A DNA stretch of 64,000 nucleotides from Gammaproteobacteria bacterium (GCA_028284675.1 JANQRI010000052.1:19684-83683); one strand, 5' to 3'; numbered from the stretch's first letter, positions 25,542-34,060 are shown. Program-made: numbers and translations. Notes: a model not told the origin generated them from the letters alone.

Positions 25542-26882
25542 ATGAGCGACTCAAAAACAAGCCGTGAGGGCAGCCTGGAAGCGCCTACCCGGCATCCGCT
25601 GGATTGGCAGTCAACAGATTTTTATGACGAAGAGTCTCTGAATCAGGAGCTGGAACGGGTATTCGATATTTGTCATGGCTGCCGGCGTTGTGTCAGCTTA
25701 TGCAATGCGTTTCCTACACTGTTTGATCTGGTTGATGAGTCTGACACAATGGAAGTTGATGGTGTCGACAAACGGGATTACAAAAAAGTTGTTGACCAGT
25801 GTTATCTCTGCGACATGTGTTATATGAGCAAATGCCCCTATGTGCCGCCGCATGAATGGAATGTCGATTTTCCGCATTTAATGTTGCGTGCCAAAGCAGT
25901 TAACTTCAAAAATAACGGGGTTTCGTTGCGTGATAAAACATTAACCAGCACTGATGCAGTGTCTAAGCTGGCATCGATACCGGTTGTCGATGCAACGGTC
26001 AACGGGTTGAATAAAAACGGTTGGTTTCGTAAAGCACTGGAGTCATCTTTTGGTGTGCATAAAGATGCAGTCGTGCCTGAGTATCACAGCAAAACATTAC
26101 GCAAACGTGTAACGCCGATGCTGGAACAGCATGAACCAAAAGCAGCTGGTGTCACTCACGGTAAAGTTGCATTGTTTGCCACCTGTTATGGAAACTATAA
26201 CAGCCCGGAGTTGGGTGAGGATTTCGTAAAAGTTTTTCAGCATAACGGTATTCATATTGAACTGGTACCCAAAGAGCAGTGCTGTGGAATGCCGAAGCTG
26301 GAGCTCGGTGATCTGGAGTCGGTGGAAAAAGCAAAGCAGGCGAATATCCGGGTACTCGCAAAACTGGCAGACCAGGGTTATGACCTGATTGCGCCGATTC
26401 CGTCCTGTGTGTTGATGTTTAAACAAGAGCTACCGTTAATGTTTCCGGATGACCCTGAGGTGCAGAAGGTTAAGCAGGCTTTCTTTGATCCGTTTGAATA
26501 TTTATTTCTTCGGCACAAAGCCGGTGAGTTGAAAACCGATTTTAAAAAATCATTGGGTGATATCAGCTATCAGGTTGCCTGCCATTTGCGGGTACAGAAT
26601 ATCGGCCTGAAAACCCGGGATGTTCTAAACCTGGTGCCGGAGACTGCAGTGCATGCTGAAGAGCGTTGTTCAGGCCATGACGGGACCTATGCTGTGCGTA
26701 AAGAAACCCGTTCGGCCGCAGTTAAAATTGCCAGACCGGTAGTGCGCAAGGTAAATCAACAAAAAGCCGAACATTTTTCCAGTGACTGTCCAATGGCGGC
26801 TAATCATATTGCCGACTTGTCGGAAGCCGTGGACAAGCCGAAACACCCGATGACGTTATTAAAAATAGCTTATGGATTATAA
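25542..26882 (+). CDS. Heterodisulfide-reductase-like Fe-S oxidoreductase
   Basis: The 446-residue protein has two ferredoxin-type 4Fe-4S motifs near its start (CHGCRRCVSLC and CYLCDMCYMSKC) and two cysteine-rich CCG-type domains in the C-terminal half. The first has CCGMPKLE. The second carries ERCSGHDGTY, with Ser between Cys and Gly where CCG would have a second Cys. This is the layout of HdrD/GlpC-type electron-transfer proteins. The ATG at 25542 follows AAAGGATC, a good ribosome site; the longer frame from 25488 is ignored. In rubrerythrin gene clusters such a protein is commonly found, and it may feed electrons to the rubrerythrin. The donor is unknown. Confidence 0.85.
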   Translation: MSDSKTSREGSLEAPTRHPLDWQSTDFYDEESLNQELERVFDICHGCRRCVSLCNAFPTLFDLVDESDTMEVDGVDKRDYKKVVDQCYLCDMCYMSKCPYVPPHEWNVDFPHLMLRAKAVNFKNNGVSLRDKTLTSTDAVSKLASIPVVDATVNGLNKNGWFRKALESSFGVHKDAVVPEYHSKTLRKRVTPMLEQHEPKAAGVTHGKVALFATCYGNYNSPELGEDFVKVFQHNGIHIELVPKEQCCGMPKLELGDLESVEKAKQANIRVLAKLADQGYDLIAPIPSCVLMFKQELPLMFPDDPEVQKVKQAFFDPFEYLFLRHKAGELKTDFKKSLGDISYQVACHLRVQNIGLKTRDVLNLVPETAVHAEERCSGHDGTYAVRKETRSAAVKIARPVVRKVNQQKAEHFSSDCPMAANHIADLSEAVDKPKHPMTLLKIAYGL

Positions 26883-26893
26883 AATAGGTTCTT

Positions 26894-27493
26894 ATGAATA
26901 AACTGAAACGCGAAGACCTATGGTCGCTTGAAGAATATGCGGAACGTCGTAATGCATACCGTAGTGAAGTCATGGCCCATAAGAGAAGCCGGCAGGTGGC
27001 GCTGGGTGAAAATGCGCGACTCTATTTTGAAGACCGTAAAACGATTCGTTATCAGATTCAGGAAATGCTGCGCATTGAAAAAGTCTTTGAAGCAAAAGGC
27101 ATACAGGAGGAACTGGATGCCTATAACCCTTTAATCCCCGATGGTCATAACTGGAAAGCAACTTTTATGCTTGAGTATGCCGATGCCGAAGAGCGTCGCG
27201 AAATGGTTGGCCGTTTGATTGGCATCGAGAGAAAAGTATGGGTTAAAGTTGATGGTTTTGAGCCGGTATACCCGATAGCTGATGAAGATCTGGAACGCGA
27301 AGATGATGAAAAAACCTCAACCGTGCATTTTTTGCGTTTTGAGCTGACTGCTGAAATGATTTATGCATTCAAGCAGGGGGCCGCACTTGATATGGGAATT
27401 GATCACGCTGAGTATTTTGTAAAAAGCAGTGATATCAGTGAGGCCGTACGACGCTCTTTGGCTGATGACCTTGATGAGGTTCTAATTAATTAA
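26894..27493 (+). CDS. DUF3501 family protein
   Basis: The 199-residue soluble protein matches the DUF3501 pattern: LEEYAERRNAYR, RHKR-type basic stretch, LYFEDRKTIRYQIQEMLRIE, then VWVKVDGF and VHFLRFELT. Members of this family occur next to rubrerythrin and HdrD-like Fe-S genes, as here (11 bp after the Fe-S gene). No reaction is known. Cotranscription and the 27494-27524 terminator make it the third and last gene of the operon. Confidence 0.88.
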   Translation: MNKLKREDLWSLEEYAERRNAYRSEVMAHKRSRQVALGENARLYFEDRKTIRYQIQEMLRIEKVFEAKGIQEELDAYNPLIPDGHNWKATFMLEYADAEERREMVGRLIGIERKVWVKVDGFEPVYPIADEDLEREDDEKTSTVHFLRFELTAEMIYAFKQGAALDMGIDHAEYFVKSSDISEAVRRSLADDLDEVLIN

Positions 27494-27524
27494 GGAACCT
27501 CTATTACCTCAGAGGTTCCATGGT
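27494..27524 (+). terminator. Terminator of the rubrerythrin operon
   Basis: A perfect 9-bp stem GGAACCTCT/AGAGGTTCC with an 8-nt loop, directly after the DUF3501 stop, is followed by ATGGTTTTG. The T-run is short, so efficiency is uncertain. Confidence 0.65.
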
Positions 27525-27542
27525 TTTGTGCGATAACACATC

Positions 27543-27812
27543 TTAGTATCGGTATCGCCGGCTATAACCGAAATAAATTCCGCGTCGCCCGTAGCCGTAA
27601 TATTTATAACGGTGAGCACGGGGGCGATAACCGTATGAATAGTTACGATATCCTCTCGGGTAGTATCCACGTTTTTTATAGTAATTCCGTTTGCCGTAAC
27701 CAGAGTACCCATAATGTCCTTTGTAATAACCGTGGCTGTATGCGTGGCTGGTGCCGGCAAAGCCGGTCGTAAGCACCAGTATCATTGATATTCCAAATAT
27801 CAGTTTTTTCAT
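27543..27812 (-). CDS. Small exported Gly/Tyr/Arg-rich protein
   Basis: The ATG at 27812 gives 89 residues with a clean signal peptide (MKKLIFGIS, cleavage near SHAY, residue 24). The mature 65 residues are almost wholly Tyr, Gly, Arg, Lys and His (for example YYKGHYGYSGYGKRNYY). Such composition is low-complexity and suggests a surface-associated, polymer-binding or phase-separating protein rather than an enzyme. The upstream in-frame ATG at 27839 is possible but gives no signal peptide at the terminus. Function is unknown. Confidence 0.7.
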   Translation of the reverse strand: MKKLIFGISMILVLTTGFAGTSHAYSHGYYKGHYGYSGYGKRNYYKKRGYYPRGYRNYSYGYRPRAHRYKYYGYGRRGIYFGYSRRYRY

Positions 27813-27941
27813 TATATGGTCTTCGGTCTCGTTAAGCATTGATTTATCAGTTTATACGGCATGCCGGGTCGATCAGATCCAGGTTAAACTATTTTAAGGT
27901 TCGGCCGATAACGTCTTTGGATAACTCAATCGGACCGGCCC

Positions 27942-29282
27942 ATGCTTAAAATACAAAAAGTTTTTACTGAAGATGTGCAGATCGGGATGTATATTTCCCA
28001 GCTTGACCGGCCGTGGATCGAAACCCCCTTTATCTTCCAGGGCTTCATCGTCAAAACACCGGAAGAAATCAAAGAGCTGCGCCGGCATTGCAGCTTTGTA
28101 TTCACTGATCTTGAAAAAAGTCAGCTGCCCCCGGAGCGGGCGGCAAAAGCCTATGTTAAACCCTCCGGGTTCAAGCGCCTGTCATCGGGTATAGGCAAAG
28201 GTTTTAAGTCACTGATCAAGTTATTCTTTTTTCCGTTGTTTATGTTTAACAATGCGAAAAAACGCAAGCTGGCCAGCACGCAGTACAAGCTTAAATCTCT
28301 TAAAGTTGAGTTAGAGCCGGCGAAGCAATCCTATGAGCAGGCGAATCAACAGATAGTGCATGCAATGGAAGGTTTGCGCGAAGGGAAAAAGCTGGATATG
28401 CCGGTGGTACAGGGTAATGTTAATCAGATGGTCGACAGCATTATGCGTAACCCCGATGCAATGACCTGGCTGAACCGGATGAAGTCCAAGGATACTTATG
28501 TTTATAACCATTCGGTATCTTCCGCGGTATGGGCAACAATATTCGGGCGCCATTTAGAGTTACCGCGCGAGGATCTGCAGATTTTAGGTTTGGGTGTTAT
28601 GTTGATGGATGTCGGCAAAACAAAGCTGCCTAAAGCGTTATTGGCAAAAACGGATGCGTTTACACCGGAGCAACGCAAAATGATGCAGCGCCATGTTGCC
28701 TGGAGTCTGGAAATTTTGCAAAACATGTCTGGTATTCCCGAGCAGATACTTGAAATAGCCGCAACCCATCATGAGCGTTATGACGGCACCGGTTACCCAA
28801 ATGGACTGAAAGGTTACCAGATTCCAGTGTATGGACGCATTGCCGGCATCGTTGATTGCTATGATGCGATGACCAGTCAGCGGCAGTACGGTGAGGCAAC
28901 CTCACCGCTGAATGCGATGAACAAGCTGACCAAGCTTGCAGATACTGAATTTCAAAGTGAGATGGTTGAAAAATTTATTCAGGCAATCGGTATTTTCCCG
29001 ACCGGTACGCTGGTTGAGCTGAACAACGGCGCAATTGGCGTGGTGATCTGTCAGAATGAAGCTCGCCGTTTGCGGCCGCGCATAATGTTGATACTGGATA
29101 ATAAAAAACAACCATGCCGGGAACAAACCCTGATTGATTTACAAAACATACCAGCCGACAAAGCCAATAAAAATGCATTATGGATAGTGAAAGGTCTGCA
29201 GGCCGGTGCTTACGGTATCAACCCTTCTGAGTATTTTTTGCCGGATGCCGGCAAGCCCTCGGGCAAAACTGCGGTTGCCTGA
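27942..29282 (+). CDS. HD-GYP domain protein with altered HD motif (DUF3391-HD-GYP)
   Basis: The 446-residue protein has an N-terminal DUF3391 region (EDVQIGMYISQLDRPW) typical of one class of cyclic-di-GMP phosphodiesterases, then a hydrophobic stretch (about 90-102) and an HD-GYP domain. His190 (YNHS), His251 and the GYP motif HHERYDGTGYP (276-286) are present. The metal-binding HD pair itself, however, reads Met222-Asp223 (LMDVGK instead of LHDIGK). HD-GYP enzymes hydrolyse cyclic-di-GMP at a di- or tri-iron centre. Losing the first His may weaken or abolish catalysis and leave a c-di-GMP sensor. It stands alone. Confidence 0.85.
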   Translation: MLKIQKVFTEDVQIGMYISQLDRPWIETPFIFQGFIVKTPEEIKELRRHCSFVFTDLEKSQLPPERAAKAYVKPSGFKRLSSGIGKGFKSLIKLFFFPLFMFNNAKKRKLASTQYKLKSLKVELEPAKQSYEQANQQIVHAMEGLREGKKLDMPVVQGNVNQMVDSIMRNPDAMTWLNRMKSKDTYVYNHSVSSAVWATIFGRHLELPREDLQILGLGVMLMDVGKTKLPKALLAKTDAFTPEQRKMMQRHVAWSLEILQNMSGIPEQILEIAATHHERYDGTGYPNGLKGYQIPVYGRIAGIVDCYDAMTSQRQYGEATSPLNAMNKLTKLADTEFQSEMVEKFIQAIGIFPTGTLVELNNGAIGVVICQNEARRLRPRIMLILDNKKQPCREQTLIDLQNIPADKANKNALWIVKGLQAGAYGINPSEYFLPDAGKPSGKTAVA

Positions 29283-29370
29283 CATAACAGCCGCTGTTTT
29301 GGGTAGCGGTTATCATATCCGTGGTCACTGTGGTATCCTGTTTTTCCAGTAAATCATATTAGCGGCAAAT

Positions 29371-29652
29371 ATGCGTCAATTTGATACTTTAGCTTTGATC
29401 GAGCTTTCCCAGAAGCTGGTTAAGCTGGATAAAAAGATAAAAAAGACCAAGGGCCTGGGCAAGGAAGTAAAAGGTGAATTTAAAAAGCTGGCAAGCATGC
29501 TGGAGGATGCGTTGGAAGATGCTGATCCGGAGCTGAGCCGGAATATTCATGCATCCCTGCATGATATATCAGCGCGGCTTGAAGAAAATCACCCGGAGTT
29601 GTCTGTGGCGGTGAAGAAAATTGTTAAGTATTGTAAGGAAGCAGGTATCTAG
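29371..29652 (+). CDS. Small helical protein, DUF4404-like
   Basis: This 93-residue protein has no signal peptide or membrane segment. It is Lys-rich in the first half and ends EENHPELSVAVKKIVKYCKEAGI, which resembles the 'HPxLxxAxxxIxxxLxxxGI' end of the DUF4404 family. Predicted to be a helical bundle. No function is known. It is 88 bp after the HD-GYP-like gene and could be cotranscribed. Confidence 0.6.
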   Translation: MRQFDTLALIELSQKLVKLDKKIKKTKGLGKEVKGEFKKLASMLEDALEDADPELSRNIHASLHDISARLEENHPELSVAVKKIVKYCKEAGI

Positions 29653-29684
29653 CTTGAATGATTAATTTATATCTTTGGCTGTGT

Positions 29685-29690
29685 TATAAT
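29685..29690 (+). promoter_or_regulatory. Possible extended -10 promoter (TGTTATAAT)
   Basis: A TATAAT hexamer at 29685-29690 preceded by TGT (extended -10) lies 245 bp before the orphan gene at 29936. There is no good -35 box, which extended -10 promoters can do without. The 29653-29935 gap holds nothing else I can name. Confidence 0.4.
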
Positions 29691-29935
29691 TACAGCATTG
29701 GTTTTAAAAACTGCTATAACGTTCGTTAAATTTCCAACAAAAGTCATAGTTTCAAAATTACATAAAAATAAAACCTATCACTTTAGCTTGAGTTTGGCTT
29801 TTGAGTTTAAGCTTTCGGAATAGTTTTTGGCTCTTCTCGCATCACTTTAACCTTTGGCCGTATAGCGTAAGCTGGATTGTCTAAGTATTGTTGCCCCGGT
29901 TAAAATATCTTTAACATTAACAAGGGAACATCAAT

Positions 29936-31297
29936 ATGGTCCAGCCAGTCACATCAGCAGGCATTAACCCAAATGAATTTGCCTATGATACGAGTATTCT
30001 CGATCAGACATCACGCATGCTCTATGAAAGCAGCTTTAGCAATGATGGCGGCGAGTTTTCGGGTGTTAATTCCTCATCGGGCAGTAATTATTCGTCGGGT
30101 AACAGCCCTTCATTATTCCAAGAAACCTCCAGAGCACCTCTGCTGGCATACCAAAGAAGTTCACATCAACTAGGCCAAAAGACATCCGGTCTGCTGGATA
30201 ATCTCAGCATGAAAACGCTGAACGAAGCGTTAAAAAACCCCAAGCAGTTTAAAGCTGAGCGGAAAGAACTCACATTACAGGTTTATAAAGATTTAAAAGC
30301 TGCCGGTGTCACCCGCAAGGACGGCAAAGAGCTGCGATTGAAGGATGTTGAAAAGGCGCAGAAAAAAGCCGGTGATGCAGCCGAGAAGGTGATGAAAGAC
30401 GCGCAAAAGGCTGAGAAGAAAATCTTAAAAGCGGAAAAGAAAATTGCTGAGGCCAAAAGAAAAGGCAAGGCACCAGAAGCCAAGCATTTGGCGATTGTTA
30501 ATAATGCTGAGTTGCGTGCAAAAGCGGAAGGTGGTTTTCAAAATGGCGGTATTGCATTTACCAAAACACTGGCGAGCCGCTTGGGTATTTCGGTTGAGCA
30601 GGCAGTTGAAGTCTATGGCGACAAGCGTTTGGATTTTCTGCATGCGGTTGAAACCGGTCGGGCATTCAAACGTGGGGGATTTTTCTCCAGTTTTCTCGGC
30701 AAGGTTGTAAAGATCGGTGCGATCGTCGCCGGTGGTGTGGTTGGTGGTCCGGTGGGTGCAGCCATAGCTGCCGGTGGTATCAGTGTGATTGAAGGTGCTG
30801 CCGAAGGTTACTCATTAGGTAAGATTGCTTTGAATGCGGGTTTGAGCGCTGGGCTTGCATATGGCGGGGGGCAGTTAAGCAGTTTTGTTGGTAGCAAAAT
30901 TGCTGGCAGTGCGACGAAAGCCGCAGTCAGCCCGACCACCAAGTATCTTGGTAAAGTTGCCGGTGATGCGGCCAGCGGTTTTGCAAAAGGTACATTTAAT
31001 ACGCTGCGTCATGGCGGCGATTTTGGCAAAGCACTGGAAAACGGTTTTGTTAGCGGTTTGACCGCTGGCGCCGGCTCGGCCGGCGCAGGGAAATTATTCA
31101 GCGATGCGGTGGGTCTGAAGTCAGGCAGCGTCGGTGACAAGGTTGTCGAGGCGGCAGTACCCAGAGTTGCAAGCAGCACGATTCCATATGTTCTTTATGG
31201 TCGCGGTAATCCCGGTTCTATTGCAATGTCTGGTTTGGAAGCGGCCGGTCAGGCATACCTCAGAACCGATAATCCCTTTGGGTTTATTAAGGCGTAG
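29936..31297 (+). CDS. Orphan Ala/Gly-rich protein with coiled coil and glycine-zipper region
   Basis: The 453-residue product has no signal peptide. Residues 1-80 are Ser/Asn-rich and probably disordered. Residues 100-185 are strongly charged, with Lys-Ala-Glu repeats (KAEKKILKAEKKIAEAKRK), a likely coiled coil. Residues 240-400 are Gly/Ala-rich and hydrophobic (IGAIVAGGVVGGPVGAAIAAGG and similar), like glycine-zipper segments that pack in membranes. The repeat of G-F/S-V/A-x-G-L-T/S-A-G-x-x near the C-terminus recalls the C-terminal parts of large surface toxins, but I see no toxin domain. A good ribosome site (AAGGGAA) precedes the ATG, and a perfect terminator follows. I do not recognise the family. 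Confidence 0.6.
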   Translation: MVQPVTSAGINPNEFAYDTSILDQTSRMLYESSFSNDGGEFSGVNSSSGSNYSSGNSPSLFQETSRAPLLAYQRSSHQLGQKTSGLLDNLSMKTLNEALKNPKQFKAERKELTLQVYKDLKAAGVTRKDGKELRLKDVEKAQKKAGDAAEKVMKDAQKAEKKILKAEKKIAEAKRKGKAPEAKHLAIVNNAELRAKAEGGFQNGGIAFTKTLASRLGISVEQAVEVYGDKRLDFLHAVETGRAFKRGGFFSSFLGKVVKIGAIVAGGVVGGPVGAAIAAGGISVIEGAAEGYSLGKIALNAGLSAGLAYGGGQLSSFVGSKIAGSATKAAVSPTTKYLGKVAGDAASGFAKGTFNTLRHGGDFGKALENGFVSGLTAGAGSAGAGKLFSDAVGLKSGSVGDKVVEAAVPRVASSTIPYVLYGRGNPGSIAMSGLEAAGQAYLRTDNPFGFIKA

Positions 31298-31320
31298 CCT
31301 CAAATCTGCAAGTTTAGATC

Positions 31321-31351
31321 AAAAAGCCGGAACATTATGTTCCGGCTTTTT
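31321..31351 (+). terminator. Rho-independent terminator after the orphan gene
   Basis: A perfect 14-bp stem AAAAAGCCGGAACA / TGTTCCGGCTTTTT with a 3-nt loop, 24 bp after the stop. The T-rich arm and the A-rich arm make it able to work in both directions. Confidence 0.9.
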
Positions 31352-31406
31352 GGTTTGGCGTTGCGTTATGCCGCCGATCACTGCAATATGTTTAAGTCGT
31401 CTGTTG

Positions 31407-32786
31407 CTATTTGAGCGGGCTGATCTCGATATTTTTAAAATCCACTGCACCGCCTTCGCAAAAAAAGAACAGCTGTGTGCCCTGCAGTTCATAAAGCCGG
31501 TTAATAATGCAGGTGTGGTTATTGATGCAGATATCAATAATGCTGTCTTTTACGATTACATCCAACTCAAATGTATCGGTGTCTTCCGGTAGCTCTACCG
31601 TTTCCTGTTCGAGGCTGACCTGTCGGGTGCGGGTTTGGAAGCCGAGTTTATACATGCTTTCGTATTTGCCGGCGCCGCGCAGCCCGAGGCCGAAACAATA
31701 GGATGGTGTTTTCACAACTGCCTTGCAGCGTAATCGATAATTCAATGGCAGGTTCGGTATTGATGCGACTTCCTCGGCCTGTAATGCTTCTTGCTTAAGT
31801 GTTAATTGACCAGGGTTTCCGGATGCACCGGAAGTCAGGCATTCCAGGGTCAGGTCGGTCAACTGAGATTTTGTTGCAGGAACCATTTCTTCCGGAAAAC
31901 GGGTGCCCAGTGTGCCGTCTGCAAGCTGGACAATTTCGCGGAATACCGCGGTACCGCCCCACAGCATTTCGCGGTCGTCTTTATGGTCTTTTCTCTCACC
32001 GATCCAGCCGGCACCAATACGCCGGTTGTTTTTGAATGGTGCGGTTTTCATTACCGACAGCATCCATGAGTTACCCAGTGTATCCAGTGATGGCCGGACC
32101 CATGGCCCCAGTTCATTGCGTGACATCAGATAGCAGGTTTTATGATCCGGTCCGTAAAGCAGATAATACCAGCCATTTATTTCAAACCAGTCCGGGCACT
32201 CCGGTGCGCAGGCTTCCCCGGCATCACCACCGGTAATGGCTTCGGTGCCTTCGCTTTGCCAGTTTTCAAAATCATCGGAGCTTAGGCGCAGAATACAGCC
32301 GCCGCGTTCGTGCAAGTGAAAATTATCGACCCGTGAAGTGATCAGCATCTGAAAACGACCGTTACTGTCTTTAAACACAAAGGGGTCGCGAAAGTCGGCG
32401 GCTGTATAGCCTTCTGGAACCGTAATAAAAGGGTTTGGTAATTGTTTTTCGAAATGCAAGCAGTCTTTGCTTTTTGCATAACTCAGGTGCTGGGTCCAGT
32501 CACGCTTGCGGGTTGCATAAAACGCATAATAGGCATCATCGTGAAAAAAAACCGAGCCGGTGCAGATCGAACCTTCCGAGTCATCGGTAATCGGCAGTGC
32601 GATTGGGTGCTGTTCCCAATGTATCAGGTCTGATGAAGAGGCATGTGCCCATTGGTGGCCACCAAGTCCTTCAAGTCCCTGGTGATGCCCTTCATCTAAC
32701 AGGTAAAAGAAGTGATATAGGTTGCCGTCATAAAACGGCATGCAGTCGCCGACATAAAAATTATTTTCAGGTGTAAAGTATTGCAC
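31407..32786 (-). CDS. Glycoside hydrolase family 32-like protein (beta-fructosidase type)
   Basis: The 459-residue protein has a five-bladed propeller pattern followed by a C-terminal beta-sandwich (about 330-459), as in GH32 enzymes that split fructose units from sucrose or fructans. The classical WMNDPNG nucleophile motif is replaced by VGDCMPFYDG, with Asp14 in the nucleophile place. The RDP motif (Arg133-Asp134-Pro135) and the acid/base EC motif (Glu196-Cys197) are intact. This altered first motif is seen in a side branch of the GH32/GH43 clan. The start is a GTG without a ribosome site I can see. No sugar transporter or regulator is near. The absence of a signal peptide points to a cytoplasmic enzyme. 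Confidence 0.85.
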   Translation of the reverse strand: MQYFTPENNFYVGDCMPFYDGNLYHFFYLLDEGHHQGLEGLGGHQWAHASSSDLIHWEQHPIALPITDDSEGSICTGSVFFHDDAYYAFYATRKRDWTQHLSYAKSKDCLHFEKQLPNPFITVPEGYTAADFRDPFVFKDSNGRFQMLITSRVDNFHLHERGGCILRLSSDDFENWQSEGTEAITGGDAGEACAPECPDWFEINGWYYLLYGPDHKTCYLMSRNELGPWVRPSLDTLGNSWMLSVMKTAPFKNNRRIGAGWIGERKDHKDDREMLWGGTAVFREIVQLADGTLGTRFPEEMVPATKSQLTDLTLECLTSGASGNPGQLTLKQEALQAEEVASIPNLPLNYRLRCKAVVKTPSYCFGLGLRGAGKYESMYKLGFQTRTRQVSLEQETVELPEDTDTFELDVIVKDSIIDICINNHTCIINRLYELQGTQLFFFCEGGAVDFKNIEISPLK

Positions 32787-32840
32787 GGTTGTATATCAGC
32801 ACACCCCCGATGCGGACACCGGGGGCGTAAATGGAAATGA

Positions 32841-33953
32841 CTAGCGCTTTCTGAGCTGAGCAATCAGCCGTTCGGCCCAGATTCTGAATAGCTCTTCGGT
32901 GGTTTTTTGTTCAGGCAGTTTATAGCCGTAACCTCTGTTGGTGCTGAAACGTTGTTTGCAGCCTTCAGTGCAGGGCGTATAGTGAAATACATATGAGCCG
33001 ATCATATCGTTTTCTTTTACACTGGTGAGCTTGAACTCGACTGAAGCACCGGATACTGAGAAGTCACGGGTTGCGGTTTTCTTTGCGCCGCTATCATCAA
33101 CATATTCCCGGGTTGTAAACGTTTGTTTTGAGAAGCTGACCAGTTCGATGATCAGGTCTGTTTCGGTGAGCTGACCGATTTTTGCGTAATCCAGGCCTTC
33201 ACGGTCTAAAACTTTTTCGAAAAAAGCCTGGTCGCGGACGATATAACCGGCTTTTGCCAGCTCTCGTTCTATTTCACGCATTTTGTAGGACTGTCGTTGC
33301 TCTTGAGTGACTTTGTCATCGGCATTCGGTACTCGCAGCACGATACCCAATTTTCTGGAAGAGCTTAGAATTCGTCTTAATGATGGTTTCGAAAATATAT
33401 CATCCTGTTTTTTCTCAAATGTGATCGTCCCATTTTCATAAACAGCAGGCGGGCGTGGTTTGGAACCGCTGCCGATGACCGCGAAAGCGAGTACAGCTAC
33501 GGCTGCGATACCTGCCAGGTGATTTATTGTTTTTCGCATATAAAAGCCCTCCCACCAATAAAATAGAATAAAAATTATTGAATATAAAAATAAGTCAATC
33601 CAGTCAAAAGTACCCTGGATATGGCCCGTGGCCTGGAGTATTTCACTTGCAAACGGTAAAAACAACAGGCAGATGCGGTAAGCGGTCGGAGATTTTATGG
33701 ATTTTAGCCAGGATGCAGTCTGAAATACCGCAATACACCAGGCAATATCGGCAAAATGGTTTTTCAAAAAAACATATAGAGGAGAACCGGCACTGGAAAG
33801 CGGGTAAGGGTTTTCGATCCGCAGCCAGCTGAAAATGTAAATTTCCGGCCGGAAAAGCCAGTAAGCCGCCAGTCCGGTTCCGAGCAGCAGTGCCGGAGGC
33901 AGTAGTTTGCACAGGGTTTGCAGATAGCCTGATGGGTTGGGGTATCGGGTCAT
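32841..33953 (-). CDS. VanZ-like membrane domain fused to an exported domain
   Basis: Residues 1-137 form four hydrophobic helices with the VanZ-like pattern (NHFADIAWCIAVF, then FASEILQATGHIQGTFDWID). From residue 139 a second start-like segment follows: MRKTINHLAGIAAVAVLAFAV, a signal anchor, then a 200-residue periplasmic-type domain. The domain has the order ERELAKAGYIV, TETDLIIEL and ends in a helix, like small CsgG/FlgT-type envelope proteins. The join contains GGGAGGG at 33547-33553, eight bases before ATG 33539, an excellent ribosome site, so the second half may also be translated alone. The function of neither half is clear. Confidence 0.65.
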   Translation of the reverse strand: MTRYPNPSGYLQTLCKLLPPALLLGTGLAAYWLFRPEIYIFSWLRIENPYPLSSAGSPLYVFLKNHFADIAWCIAVFQTASWLKSIKSPTAYRICLLFLPFASEILQATGHIQGTFDWIDLFLYSIIFILFYWWEGFYMRKTINHLAGIAAVAVLAFAVIGSGSKPRPPAVYENGTITFEKKQDDIFSKPSLRRILSSSRKLGIVLRVPNADDKVTQEQRQSYKMREIERELAKAGYIVRDQAFFEKVLDREGLDYAKIGQLTETDLIIELVSFSKQTFTTREYVDDSGAKKTATRDFSVSGASVEFKLTSVKENDMIGSYVFHYTPCTEGCKQRFSTNRGYGYKLPEQKTTEELFRIWAERLIAQLRKR

Positions 33954-34060
33954 TGGTTTAGGGCCTGTTAACAGGCCTTAAGATATTGAGCTGCAATGCT
34001 AGAGTCAATGCCGGTCGTACAAAAACAGGGTGATTGACCTGATCAGCTGTGCTGTTTTAG

